Below the pieces are notes generated by a model. The model was not told the origin of the DNA and ran no database searches. It was given only the letters and a program-made list of their open reading frames with translations. A stretch of DNA of 44,061 bases from Rubrobacter aplysinae (lineage in GTDB: Bacteria > Actinomycetota > Rubrobacteria > Rubrobacterales > Rubrobacteraceae), in contig NZ_LEKH01000023.1 in assembly GCF_001029505.1 (NCBI RefSeq), positions 1-44,061 of the forward strand, in the 5' to 3' direction. Of this stretch, positions 1-9,463 are shown one piece after another (the stretch's first letter is position 1; the number at the start of each line of letters is the position of its first letter). The translations under genes were made by a program, and so were the position numbers.

Positions 1-93
1 AACGGATCTCATCTGGTGGCGCTGGTTAGGGCCGGAGCGAAGTTCAGAAACGGAGAGCTGATAGAAGGAAGCGAGGAGAAGGTCGCCGCGTGA
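1..93 (+). CDS. 3' end of an unidentified coding region
   Basis: The first 93 bases read open in frame 1 to a TGA at 91-93 and encode NGSHLVALVRAGAKFRNGEL followed by a ten-residue acidic tail. The window edge removes the rest, so no family can be named. The amphipathic content and GC-rich third positions look like real coding sequence, but thirty codons are too few to be sure. It points toward the next gene with about 250 bp between them. Confidence 0.4.
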   Translation, partial: NGSHLVALVRAGAKFRNGELIEGSEEKVAA

Positions 94-342
94 CCCGACC
101 TCGATCCACAAGATTTGCAAATATCTCTGTAAAGGGTTGGTGAGTTGGTCTGTACTGTAGTCATAGAATAAAGTTCTTTACTAACTCATAAAGTCCCGGC
201 ATCAATAGCATCGAGGAGCCCGCGAATGTCATACTTTTGGCGAAGCCGTCGGCACCACGTTCCGCTGGTGCGGTGTGGGGAGAATCTTTCCGATGCCAAT
301 TCGCCGGCACTTGAAGTTGGATAGGACACCCTGGGAGAAAAC
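94..342. other. Intergenic spacer before the HEPN gene
   Basis: No gene is convincing here. The stretch 150-210 is AT-richer than its surroundings and probably contains the promoter of the following gene, but I see no clear -35/-10 pair. Small palindromes such as AAAG-TT-CTTT occur near 175-184. Confidence 0.4.
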
Positions 343-1932
343 GTGGTGAGTAGTGATGAGCTCGAATCCTCCGGCAACGGCAGCGACCGGAACGTGAGCG
401 CCATGCTCGCCACCATGAGGGACAAGATCCCCGAGGCGGCCGATCGTCCATTGTTCGAGGAGGCAGTGATCTGCTTTGAGGCCGGCGCGCTGAGGGCTTC
501 CTACATCGTGACCTGGATCTCGGTAGCAGAGTCTTTGCGAAACAGGTTTTCGGCTATGGCCCATCGGGGAGATGGTCAGGCGGGTAAGGTATTGAAGGAG
601 CTCGAACGGCTCGAGAAGGATAACCAAGCCACGGACCTCCACCTCCTCGACCAAGCCAAAGCCCTGGGCCTCGTAACGAACGAGCAGCACGACAAGCTCT
701 CTCATCTCCGCGACATGCGCAACCGTTATGCCCATCCGACCGGGCGAGGACCCACGGAGCAGGAAACGCTGGCCGCGCTCGAGATCGCGGTCGACGGCGT
801 GCTCTCACAGCCGACCCTCCTGCGGCACGGCTATGCCGATTATCAACTCGCCGCCCTATTCGACGAGACCCACTGGCTGCCCGACGACGAGCAGGCCGTC
901 CGGGAGAACGCCGCTGGCGTGGCCCGCAGGCTGCACCCCATCGCCGCGCCCCGGCTGCTAGAGGGGCTGGTCGAGGGGTACGAGCAGGTCTTCGGTGATC
1001 CTGAGCGCGACACCATAAGGAGGCGGGCCGGGTGGTTCCTGGGGGGCTTCGTGGCGGAGATGCTGCCGAACTTCTCCGAGCCCCGCTGGAGCATCCTGGA
1101 GGTGGTCCGCCGGAGGCCCGTCGCGGCCTCCCTCATGCTCGGCACGCCCGAGGCCTTCGGCCTGCTGCCAGACCAGGCGCGGGGAATGGTGCTTGGTCAC
1201 TTAACCAAACCGGTCGACGGCGCGTCGTCCACCGCAAAACTACTTGGTCTGCGGCGAGCCCGCGGGCTACTTACAGCCGGCCTTCTAACCCCGGAGGAGC
1301 TCGACCAGGTAAGGTCGAGGGTAGACGAGGCCTCCTACCGTGCCCTGCAGAGCGCCGGTGTGCCGCTCGAGGCCTACGCCGACAGGCTGCTTGACGACCT
1401 ACGGTCGCACAACTGGGACCGGCAGAACGCCGCAGCCTCTGCCTTGGGAAACGCAGGACCGTACCAGTTGAGGACTCTCCGATCGGAGGAACAAGAACAA
1501 ATGGGTAGGAACGTTCTCCAAGCGGCGCAAGGCTCGTCGTTCGGCGCCCAGGGGCTCATCGATCGCATCCGCCGGTCCCCAGCCTCCTGGCCCGGGTCGT
1601 TTGTATCCGGTCTCTTCTTCGAGACCTTGGTCGACGACGGGGGCCTCTTCCGCCTAAAGGGCGCTCATCTCCCCGACGCCCTCGCCGTGCTCCTCGCGCG
1701 CGGGCAAGCCGTGGAAACGCTCGGACGTACGGCCGAAATCGTCCAGGCTTCCGAGCCTAAGCGGGACCCGGAGGAGTACAGTTTCGAGAAGGGCTGGTTT
1801 AACCAGTACGACGAAGCGGTCGAGATCCTTACGCGCGCCGGGAAGGATGCCGCGCCCGAAGAGGAAGGTTTAGTCGGAGTTTTGATAGAGGCGGTGCGCT
1901 GCGCCAAGCCCCCGGAAGAGCCAGAGGAGTAA
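343..1932 (+). CDS. HEPN-motif protein with helical-repeat C-terminus, putative defence effector
   Basis: 529 aa, starting at GTG 343 five bases after a GGGAG ribosome binding site. Residues about 30-150 are helical and end in DMRNRYAHP, which gives an RX4H motif (R126, H131) of the kind that forms the RNase active site of HEPN domains. Residues about 180-480 are leucine-rich helices that resemble HEAT/ARM-type repeats. HEPN proteins with this architecture are usually RNases that act in toxin or abortive-infection systems; that function is inferred, not shown. The gene converges on the SIR2-Argonaute gene with only 52 bp between the stop codons, and a restriction-modification system follows, so the context is defence. 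A structural, non-enzymatic HEPN domain is the alternative. Confidence 0.6.
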   Translation: MVSSDELESSGNGSDRNVSAMLATMRDKIPEAADRPLFEEAVICFEAGALRASYIVTWISVAESLRNRFSAMAHRGDGQAGKVLKELERLEKDNQATDLHLLDQAKALGLVTNEQHDKLSHLRDMRNRYAHPTGRGPTEQETLAALEIAVDGVLSQPTLLRHGYADYQLAALFDETHWLPDDEQAVRENAAGVARRLHPIAAPRLLEGLVEGYEQVFGDPERDTIRRRAGWFLGGFVAEMLPNFSEPRWSILEVVRRRPVAASLMLGTPEAFGLLPDQARGMVLGHLTKPVDGASSTAKLLGLRRARGLLTAGLLTPEELDQVRSRVDEASYRALQSAGVPLEAYADRLLDDLRSHNWDRQNAAASALGNAGPYQLRTLRSEEQEQMGRNVLQAAQGSSFGAQGLIDRIRRSPASWPGSFVSGLFFETLVDDGGLFRLKGAHLPDALAVLLARGQAVETLGRTAEIVQASEPKRDPEEYSFEKGWFNQYDEAVEILTRAGKDAAPEEEGLVGVLIEAVRCAKPPEEPEE

Positions 1933-1984
1933 GTTGCGGACCCTGGCTCATGGGCTGTTGGACAACGCGGTTGCGCATTTCTTC

Positions 1985-4900
1985 CTAGATGAAGAGCCTG
2001 TAGTCGTAGGAGTTACTACCGAGCCTGTCGAGCAGGCCGCCGATCTTCGCTATCTCGTTCGATGAGCGCAGGGTGGTGGGGACCTTCGTGTACAGGTCGA
2101 GCGAGTTCCAGTCCATCTTCGATAGTCCGAGTATCTGCTCGGCCAGGACCGGCAGGCTCGACGCGCCGTGGTGCCGCCTCAGCATGAGGGGAGCCGGTAT
2201 CCTGCTCCTCCCCTGGTAGTAGCGTCGGTTGCCCTCCACCGCGTCGACCGTGCCGTGCACCCACGCCAAAGCCCGTTGCCTGTCCAGAGCGACGGCGGTG
2301 CCGCGCCTCACGGGGAAACCGTCCCCCTTCATCTGGTTGCCGCTGATCCAGGAGGCCACGTACCGGAGCGCCGGGTCCACCGTGATCTCCAGCATGTCGA
2401 CGGAGGACATGTCCCCGAGGCCCTCCAGCAGGCCGCGGCGCTCGTCGTCGGCTATGGGGCCGTTCTTGTGGACCACCACCCGATCCGGCATGCGGCGTCC
2501 CGACTCGCAGAAAAGCTGCACGGCGTTCTCGGCCATGCGACGAGCGTCTTCCTTCGACAAGAAAGAGTTGCCGCGCCGCATCACGGAGTTCTCCAGTTTG
2601 CCGAGCTTGTAGCTGAGGCCCAGCCCTTCCGAGTTGTAGACGTGGCTGCAGCCCATGAGGACCTGTCGGCCGCGTCCGGCGGTGGGATCGAGGCTGAAGC
2701 CTAGGCCGATAAAGGCGAGGTCCGGGTCCATGTCGGCCAGTAGCCAGGGTGTGCGCATGGCCTTCACGTAGCACTGCAGGGCAAGCCACCACGAGATCTC
2801 GCCTTGGTGCGCCTTCCCTAGGGTCCTCTCCCGCAAGAACTGCGTGCCGATGCCCCTTTGTACGCAGCCGGCCTTCACGAAGTCGTGTAGGTCGAAGCGC
2901 TGGTCCTCCGTGTCGAATTCCTCCCACGGTGCCCACGACGCTGGCACGAAAACCAGCACCACGTTCGGGTTCGCCGAGGAGCGGAGGGAGTCGATGCTCG
3001 CCAGGATGCGGCGCCCAAGCTCGGGGCCGGCGCGCTCCGGGGCAAGGCCCGCGTCCGGCTCCGAGCACGAGGCCCAGGCCGAGTTGTGCGGACCAGGGAT
3101 GTTCAGGGAGATGCCGAACGCCCGATCGAACCCAGGATAGTCCAGGAGGTACTCCTTTTTGCTGTCTACTCGCCGATCCTGGCGCAAGTCGCCGAGGTAA
3201 TCGGAGAGCGTACCGGCGTGCGCCGGCGGGCAGACCACCCCCACCCGTATCTCGTCACCGAAGATGCCCGTGTTGAGTGGGTAGTCGTAGGGCCTGTTTT
3301 CCAGCAGGCCGCGCACGGGGTTGACGTCTCTCTCGTTGCCGTCGCCGCGGCGGTTGCTGAACAGCAACTCTGGCTCGTCGATCTCCACGCCGGCGACGTC
3401 CACTAGGCGCTTTACGTCGTGCGGTACCCTAATCGTCCGTCTGCTGCGTCCAGTGATCTTCGCAAAGTTGGGCGCGGGCCGGATGCCAAACCTGAAAGTT
3501 GACCCAGCATCCGGCGGGAATTCCACGTTGCGGCTCGCACGAAACAACCGCTCGCGCCAGCGGTTGACGGCATCGTTGAACTTGTCGTTGTGCTGCTTTC
3601 CCAGCACGGCCCGCTTTACTTCCTGCTCCACTTCACGGGGCAACTCCTCCCCCGCCTCGTTCGTGCAACGAAGCGTGGGCATCAGCACAAGGTGCTGCTT
3701 GCCGCCGTACCGTCTGAGATGCACGAGGAGGGCCTCGTGCACGCGGCAGGCCGTCCCGTAGGCCCGCCGCCTCTCGTATTCGTCCTCGATCCAGAGCAGC
3801 CTGCGCCCGTCGGTGCCAAGTCCACGTTCGGTGGCGAGGGCGCGCGTTAGGCCTTCGGTAAGGAGACCCACGACGACGCCGTCTTGCATCCCGAGCTCGT
3901 GCCCGCCTATCGGGGTCCGCTCGATCTGGCCTTCAATCTCCCCCGCGAACGCATCCTTGACCGCGTCTACGGTCCCGAGCGCCAGCACCTTGCGCCGGAG
4001 GAGACCCGCGACGACGTCCTTTCCGGCTACACGCTCCCTAAGGCGTCGCCAAGCGCCGCGCTCGGAGGCGTACCGCCAATCGAATTGTAGGACCTCGCTC
4101 GGACACTCGACGGGGAAGGCGTTGCTCTTTATGACCCCTACGGTTCTTCCCTCGTGAATGGAGAAGGGCGCGCTATTCCCCTCGTTACTCCGGCTCGTGC
4201 GCAACTCTTTCACGCGTTGGTGCTCCTCCTCGGGCAGGCACCCGAGCGCCAGCCTCTCGAGGATCTCGTCGAAGCCCGGGGCGGGCACGTAGTATGCCTC
4301 TCTGCCATGGTCCGTGGCCGCCGCGATCAATGCGCTTACCGGGCCGGACGGTCCCGCGTCGCCGTGCCCGCACCAGAACAGCCGCCCGGTACCCGGCCGC
4401 GAGTAGGCCTCCCGCAGCGAGTCCATTATCGACCCGTCGCGCCCGCTGTAGCCTGCCACGACCAGGTCCGTCCCGGCCGCGCGGTCGACCAGGGCTTCCC
4501 GCAGGGTTGCGTCCTGGTTCTGTATCTCTTTTGCCGTGTTCTTCAACGCGTCGTACCGGAAATCGCCGTGCAACGCGACGTGCAGGAGCTCGCCCCGTCT
4601 ACGCGACCTTAGCACTCGGTCAGGGCTGTCCAGGCCGACCTCGACCACTGTTACCTCGGCGTCGGCGGCCCTAGCCGCGAGCCTATCGAAATTGGTCGTC
4701 CAGACCGACTCCACGATCTCGTTGGCGGCCAACAAACCCAAGAGTTGGTATCCGGGGGAGGGCCTAACGCCCTCCACAAGATTCTGAAAATACTGTCGTC
4801 TGGCTTTATCCGTGGGATAGCACTTCTCGGCGTAGAAACCATACTCATCGGGGGCGTCTTCCTCAGGATAGACTCCCTGGGTGTCGAGCCAGTGTTGGAT

Positions 4901-5170
4901 CCTCCGGCGCACCGATGGCAGCGATAATTCTTCCAGCTGGTGTGCTAACTGAGGCTCTTCGGTCCTGACGATCTCCCGCTTCCACTCCCACAGGCACGCG
5001 TACGCCGAGTACACACCGGAACTCACCGAGGCCCCCGCCCCCAGGAAGAAGGCGCAAGGGACGCCCCGGTTCACGCCCATGATGCGCACGAACGCTGGGA
5101 AATCCAGCAGCGAGTTTCCATTATCAGTCCCCAATAAACGGGTATTGTACCGGTAGTTCCTCGGTTTCAC
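1985..5170 (-). CDS. Single-chain SIR2-APAZ-short prokaryotic Argonaute
   Basis: 1061 aa. The N-terminal SIR2 domain (about 35-300) shows FFLGAGAS (G44-S48), TTNFD with catalytic-type N160, ALHGD with H201, and VAGYSGRD (238-245). An APAZ-like region follows (about 340-600). The rest is MID-PIWI: EPELLF-NPVRGLL at the start of the MID part and a C-terminus YDYRLFI, typical of Argonautes. The PIWI catalytic positions are lost: the first aspartate is glycine in FIGLGFSLD (about residue 822) and the later one is asparagine in VVHKNG (about 902). In this family a guide-loaded inactive Argonaute senses invader nucleic acid and the SIR2 domain destroys NAD+, stopping growth of the infected cell. 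Start GTG 5170 gives the longest frame; ATG 5080 (M31), 13 residues before the GAGAS motif, is an alternative. No good ribosome binding site precedes either. Confidence 0.9.
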   Translation of the reverse strand: MKPRNYRYNTRLLGTDNGNSLLDFPAFVRIMGVNRGVPCAFFLGAGASVSSGVYSAYACLWEWKREIVRTEEPQLAHQLEELSLPSVRRRIQHWLDTQGVYPEEDAPDEYGFYAEKCYPTDKARRQYFQNLVEGVRPSPGYQLLGLLAANEIVESVWTTNFDRLAARAADAEVTVVEVGLDSPDRVLRSRRRGELLHVALHGDFRYDALKNTAKEIQNQDATLREALVDRAAGTDLVVAGYSGRDGSIMDSLREAYSRPGTGRLFWCGHGDAGPSGPVSALIAAATDHGREAYYVPAPGFDEILERLALGCLPEEEHQRVKELRTSRSNEGNSAPFSIHEGRTVGVIKSNAFPVECPSEVLQFDWRYASERGAWRRLRERVAGKDVVAGLLRRKVLALGTVDAVKDAFAGEIEGQIERTPIGGHELGMQDGVVVGLLTEGLTRALATERGLGTDGRRLLWIEDEYERRRAYGTACRVHEALLVHLRRYGGKQHLVLMPTLRCTNEAGEELPREVEQEVKRAVLGKQHNDKFNDAVNRWRERLFRASRNVEFPPDAGSTFRFGIRPAPNFAKITGRSRRTIRVPHDVKRLVDVAGVEIDEPELLFSNRRGDGNERDVNPVRGLLENRPYDYPLNTGIFGDEIRVGVVCPPAHAGTLSDYLGDLRQDRRVDSKKEYLLDYPGFDRAFGISLNIPGPHNSAWASCSEPDAGLAPERAGPELGRRILASIDSLRSSANPNVVLVFVPASWAPWEEFDTEDQRFDLHDFVKAGCVQRGIGTQFLRERTLGKAHQGEISWWLALQCYVKAMRTPWLLADMDPDLAFIGLGFSLDPTAGRGRQVLMGCSHVYNSEGLGLSYKLGKLENSVMRRGNSFLSKEDARRMAENAVQLFCESGRRMPDRVVVHKNGPIADDERRGLLEGLGDMSSVDMLEITVDPALRYVASWISGNQMKGDGFPVRRGTAVALDRQRALAWVHGTVDAVEGNRRYYQGRSRIPAPLMLRRHHGASSLPVLAEQILGLSKMDWNSLDLYTKVPTTLRSSNEIAKIGGLLDRLGSNSYDYRLFI

Positions 5171-5506
5171 GACCGCGAAGGGAGGCTGCTTTCCCTCTAT
5201 TTACTCAAGTTACGAGGGTCTTTTCCTGAGGGCTTAGTGGAGCCCGGCGAGGGCTCCGTTACCTTGGTCTTGCCTCGATCCGGGGCGATACTCGCCGAAG
5301 CGGATTTCGTATCAGCCCTTGCGCCCAAGATCCGCTGCGCGGTACTTGCCGTCCCTAGCGGAGTCCTCTGTAAAACTTATGCTCGGCTGAACAGCCCCAC
5401 CGACGAACCGACGGACAATCCTGTCCGGAGGCTACTGGTATTCCGGGGCCATTGTTAGCGAGGTTCTCGTATCGGATACTAACCGTGTGAGTAGAGAGGG
5501 AGCCCT
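5171..5506. other. Divergent spacer between the Argonaute and mod genes
   Basis: 336 bp between two divergent defence genes. It contains a GGAGCCC-5-GGGCTCC hairpin (5239-5257) and the mod promoter described separately. A 73-codon reading frame at 5237-5458 has no recognisable features and is not called as a gene. Confidence 0.5.
5452..5480 (+). promoter_or_regulatory. Predicted promoter of mod-res
   Basis: TTGTTA (5452-5457), a 17-bp spacer and GATACT (5475-5480) form a sigma-70-type promoter. The expected start site is about 20 bases before the mod ATG, leaving room for the GAGAGGGAG ribosome binding site. Confidence 0.5.
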
Positions 5507-7126
5507 ATGCCTAAGCTAGACTGGATCGGCAAGCAGTACGTAGTCAATCACGTAGAGCAGGTACCATTTCGCCTGCTGAAAGGTGTACCGGAGTCTTCCT
5601 ACAATCAGAATTCCGGCGACCCCGGTAACATGATTGTCCACGGCGACAACCTCGAAGGGCTGAAGGCCCTGCTCCCCTATTACCGTAACCAAGTGAAGCT
5701 GGTCTTCATAGATCCCCCATACAACACTGGCAATGAAGACTGGGTCTACAACGACCGGATGAACGCGCCGAAGATGAAGCAGTGGCTAGGTAAGGTAGTT
5801 GGCGGGGAGGGCGAAGATCTCTCCAGGCACGACAAATGGCTGTGCATGATGTACCCGAGGCTTCAGCTTTTGCGAGAGCTGCTTTCCGAAGACGGCAGCA
5901 TATGGGTGACCATGGACGACAACGAGGCCCATTATGCCAAGGTTCTCATGGACGAGATATTCGGCCGTGATAACTTCATCGCCTCAGTGATTTGGCAGAA
6001 GGTCTTTTCTCCGAAGAATACAGCCAAATACTTTTCCGACGATCACGACTACGTTCTTGTCTACGCTAAGAATGCAGAAGTATGGCGACCTAACTTGATC
6101 CCGCGCAGTGAAGCAGCCGATGAACGCTACAAGAATCCGGACAACGATCCGCGTGGGCCATGGACTTCCGGTGATCTTTCAGCACGTAACCATTACAGTA
6201 AGGGTACATATCCAGTCACCACACCTTCCGGGAAGGTAATTTCTGGTCCTCCAAAGGGCTCTTACTGGCGTGTTTCCAAAGAGTATCTGGAAGAGTTGAA
6301 TGCCGAAGGACGCATCTGGTGGGGTAAGGATCAGAATAACGTGCCGCGCCTCAAGCGCTTTCTCTCTGAGGTAAAGCAGGGAGTTGTTCCGCAAACGATC
6401 TGGAGCTACGAGCAGGCCGGTCATACTCAAGATGCCAAGAAGGAGCTGGTCCGGCTCATGGATTTCCAGGATACTTCTGATGTCTTCATTACCCCTAAGC
6501 CTGTGAAACTTCTGCAGCGGATAATCCAGGTTGCTACGGATCAAGACTCCATAGTGCTCGATTCGTTTGCCGGATCCGGTACTACTGCACACGCGGTCTT
6601 GAAGCAGAACGCTGAGGATGGCGGAAGCCGGAGGTTCGCCCTAGTCGAGATGGAGGACTATGCAGACTCCCTCACCGCAGAGCGAGTAAGGCGAGCTATC
6701 CGGGGTGAGGGCGGTCAGCCCTATCTCGGCTCGGAGGCCGGCTTCGATTTCTACGGTCTGGGCGAAGAACTGGTTAATGAATCAGGGGACGACATCAACC
6801 CGGAGATCAAGCGCGAAGAACTCGCACGGTTTGTCCTGTTCCTCGAAACCGGACGTGCGGCTGAGAGCATTGCGGAGGATGGTTCGGGCTACATAGGTGC
6901 TGCGAACGGGGCAGAAATGTACCTGTTCTACGTACCGGACCAGACTGCGACATTCGGCGAAGACGAACTGGCCGCCCTGCCATGTGGAGGCACGCAGAAA
7001 ATGGTCTACGCCGACAGATGTACCGTGGACGACGACGATTTAGCGGCTCGTAGCATCAGTTTCCGCAAGCTTCCCAGAGACCTGCTGGAAAGAATCTCGC
7101 GCTGGAGCAAGGAGGCGAATATTTGA
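5507..7126 (+). CDS. mod: Type III-like DNA adenine methyltransferase (Mod subunit)
   Basis: 539 aa. Motif IV is FIDPPYNTG (near residue 75) and motif I is LDSFAGSGTTAHAV (near 355). This IV-before-I order defines the beta class of N6-adenine methyltransferases that contains type III Mod and related enzymes. The stretch between them (about 165-320) is the likely target recognition domain; its DNA (roughly 6000-6560) is less GC-rich than the flanks, as is common for exchangeable recognition domains. The protein should methylate one strand of an asymmetric site and, with the Res subunit, direct cleavage of unmodified DNA. ATG 5507 follows GAGAGGGAG. The TGA stop overlaps the start of res, so the two are translationally coupled. 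Confidence 0.92.
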   Translation: MPKLDWIGKQYVVNHVEQVPFRLLKGVPESSYNQNSGDPGNMIVHGDNLEGLKALLPYYRNQVKLVFIDPPYNTGNEDWVYNDRMNAPKMKQWLGKVVGGEGEDLSRHDKWLCMMYPRLQLLRELLSEDGSIWVTMDDNEAHYAKVLMDEIFGRDNFIASVIWQKVFSPKNTAKYFSDDHDYVLVYAKNAEVWRPNLIPRSEAADERYKNPDNDPRGPWTSGDLSARNHYSKGTYPVTTPSGKVISGPPKGSYWRVSKEYLEELNAEGRIWWGKDQNNVPRLKRFLSEVKQGVVPQTIWSYEQAGHTQDAKKELVRLMDFQDTSDVFITPKPVKLLQRIIQVATDQDSIVLDSFAGSGTTAHAVLKQNAEDGGSRRFALVEMEDYADSLTAERVRRAIRGEGGQPYLGSEAGFDFYGLGEELVNESGDDINPEIKREELARFVLFLETGRAAESIAEDGSGYIGAANGAEMYLFYVPDQTATFGEDELAALPCGGTQKMVYADRCTVDDDDLAARSISFRKLPRDLLERISRWSKEANI

Positions 7127-9432
7127 GCTTGCTGCCGAGCTATCCCGGTACACTGAGCCTGAAGGACTATCAGCGCCGAGTGCTCGAGGAGATCGAGGAA
7201 TACGCCGCGCTGGTCGGGCGTTACCTTGGCATCGGCGAGGATAATCCAGCGGGCCTGGCTTTCTATGGGAAGACTAACAGGCCATTCAATCCGCTGGAGA
7301 ACAACCCGGAGACACCGTTCGTCTGCCTGAAAGTCCCTACGGGTGGCGGCAAGACCCTTATAGCCGCTTCCACGGTAAGCCTGCTCTACGATTCTCTGTT
7401 GACAGATAAGGATGAGAGCGGCGTGGTACTGTGGCTAACCCCGAGTGAGACCATTCGCTCCCAGACTTTACGAGCACTCAAGGATCAGAATCACCCCTAC
7501 CGCAAGGTGCTAGAGAGTGGCTTCAACAAGCCCGTGACCGTACTAAGCAACGAGGAGGCGCTCAAGGTCCGCCCCGACCAGGTGCGAGACGGTGTTTGCC
7601 TCATCGTCTCCACTATGCAGGCGATGAAGCGGGAAGATAAGGAAGGGCTAAAGGCTTACGAGGACAACGGTTATCTCCAGAGCCACTTCACCAGTGAAGA
7701 GGAGCAGAGGGGAACCACCTTTTCACTCTTCGAGGTCATACGGCGCTCCAGACCACTCGTTATCGCAGACGAGGGGCACAACTACGGCTCCGAGCTTTCG
7801 GTGGATCTCCTCGGCTCCCTGAACCCGTCGTTCGTACTGGAGCTTACCGCGACACCCGCCAAGGGAAGCAACGTGCTCTCGGAAGTGTCCGCTCTGGAGC
7901 TCAAAGAAGAGCAGATGGTGAAACTCCCCATAAACCTCGCTAACGAGACCCACTGGGAATCCGCTCTCCGAGGCGCCGTGGACAAGCGCCACGAGCTAGA
8001 AGAGGCGGCAAAGCAGGAACGAGCAGATACTGGCGAGTACATCAGGCCGATCTTGCTAGTTCAGGCAGAGCAGGACAAGGCCCATCCGGATAAGATCCAC
8101 GTGACCCGGGTAAAAGAGTTTCTCGCCGGAGAGCTTGGCATCCCAGAGCCTCAGATAAAGATCAGAACGGGCAGCCAGGACGAGCTAGGCGACACGGACC
8201 TCTTGGCCGAGGACGTAGAGGTACGCTATATCATCACGCGGGACGCTCTGAAAGAGGGTTGGGACGCACCTTTTGCCTACGTACTCGCCTCCGTCTTCAA
8301 CCTCGGCTCGCCAAAGGCGGTAGAACAGCTCCTGGGCAGGATACTGCGGCTACCGAGAGTACGTGAGAAGCGGCGCGCGGAGCTCAACGAGGCCTACGTT
8401 TACACCTCGGCGGAGCAGTTCAACAAGGCCGTGGACTCCATCGTCAAAGGCATGGTGGAAAATGGCTACAGCAAGTATGAGGTGAGAGACTCCTCATCCT
8501 CTCTGAAGTACATGATCCCCATGCAGGCTCGCTACGAGAATCTGGAGATACCCCTTATGGCCGTGAGTACGAGCGAGGGGGGGCGCGAGCTACGATACGT
8601 CCAGGATCTGCTAGGGAGCAACTTCAACCTGACCGGCATCTCCTTCAATGCGAGCGACCTGAATAAGGCCACAAGCCAGGGAGCACGGGTCGACGTCGAC
8701 CAGGATCGTCCGTTCGTTACGGAGATGGCAGAGGCGGAAGAGTCTAGCGGCGTGGTGGTCGAGACACCGCAGCGGATGGCGAGCTGGCTGCTCGGCAAGA
8801 TAGGCCGCTATAACGAGCTTGCGGACAAGGATCTCAGACAGTACGTCGAGGAGGCCGTAGACGAGCTCCTGAAGGCTTACCGCGCCGAGGAACTGTACCG
8901 GATGAAGTATCACGTCCGGGACCGGCTAAAGCAGAACCTCGATGAACACTACGTGCGGTGGGCCAAGGACAGCTACGAGGATTTGAAGAGCGCCGGCGAA
9001 CTGGTAGCGGACCAGGATATTTCGTTTCAGGTGCCAGATGAGCTGGAGCTGCCCCACAACCAGTGCACTGTGTCCTTTCTCAAGTCCGTATTCGAGTACC
9101 CGGGCAAGCTCAACACCGAAGAGCAGGAGTTCGCCGCCAAGCTGGACGCCTTGGATAGTGTCCGCTGTTGGTACCGTAATCTCGACAAGGGCGGCTTCTC
9201 CTTACAGGGTTATCATCGGCAGAAGTTCAACCCGGATCTCATAGCGTTCATGAAAAGCGGGAAAGTAGCGGTGCTGGAGTGGAAGGGCAAGGACAGGTCC
9301 ACCGACGCGGCCAGCGAATACAAGGAGGCGCTCGGGAACGACTGGCAAGACCTGGACCCAGATAACCGCTACTTCAAGCTGGTGACGGTGGATAACGTGC
9401 AGAGTACCCTGAACGAGGTCTCCAACCTCTGA
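7123..9432 (+). CDS. res: Type III-like restriction enzyme (Res subunit)
   Basis: 769 aa. The superfamily 2 helicase core has Walker A VPTGGGKT (near residue 70), a DEGH motif II (IADEGHNYG, near 217), LTATPAKG (motif III), and VEQLLGRILRLPR (motif VI, near 400). The C-terminus has NPDLIAFMKSGKVAVLEWKG, i.e. the D...E-x-K pattern of a PD-(D/E)XK nuclease, near residues 707-727. It therefore couples ATP-driven translocation to cleavage. The start is TTG 7123, which overlaps the mod TGA as TTGA, with AAGGAGG eight bases upstream; this placement is well supported. It is shorter than the 900-1000 aa usual for classical Res subunits. Confidence 0.92.
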   Translation: MSLLPSYPGTLSLKDYQRRVLEEIEEYAALVGRYLGIGEDNPAGLAFYGKTNRPFNPLENNPETPFVCLKVPTGGGKTLIAASTVSLLYDSLLTDKDESGVVLWLTPSETIRSQTLRALKDQNHPYRKVLESGFNKPVTVLSNEEALKVRPDQVRDGVCLIVSTMQAMKREDKEGLKAYEDNGYLQSHFTSEEEQRGTTFSLFEVIRRSRPLVIADEGHNYGSELSVDLLGSLNPSFVLELTATPAKGSNVLSEVSALELKEEQMVKLPINLANETHWESALRGAVDKRHELEEAAKQERADTGEYIRPILLVQAEQDKAHPDKIHVTRVKEFLAGELGIPEPQIKIRTGSQDELGDTDLLAEDVEVRYIITRDALKEGWDAPFAYVLASVFNLGSPKAVEQLLGRILRLPRVREKRRAELNEAYVYTSAEQFNKAVDSIVKGMVENGYSKYEVRDSSSSLKYMIPMQARYENLEIPLMAVSTSEGGRELRYVQDLLGSNFNLTGISFNASDLNKATSQGARVDVDQDRPFVTEMAEAEESSGVVVETPQRMASWLLGKIGRYNELADKDLRQYVEEAVDELLKAYRAEELYRMKYHVRDRLKQNLDEHYVRWAKDSYEDLKSAGELVADQDISFQVPDELELPHNQCTVSFLKSVFEYPGKLNTEEQEFAAKLDALDSVRCWYRNLDKGGFSLQGYHRQKFNPDLIAFMKSGKVAVLEWKGKDRSTDAASEYKEALGNDWQDLDPDNRYFKLVTVDNVQSTLNEVSNL

Positions 9433-9463
9433 CGGTAGATAGAAGGAAGCTCTTTACAGTCAG

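Noticed and set aside
5237-5458. 73-codon frame in the Argonaute-mod spacer
   Set aside because: No ribosome binding site or family pattern, and it covers the predicted mod promoter.
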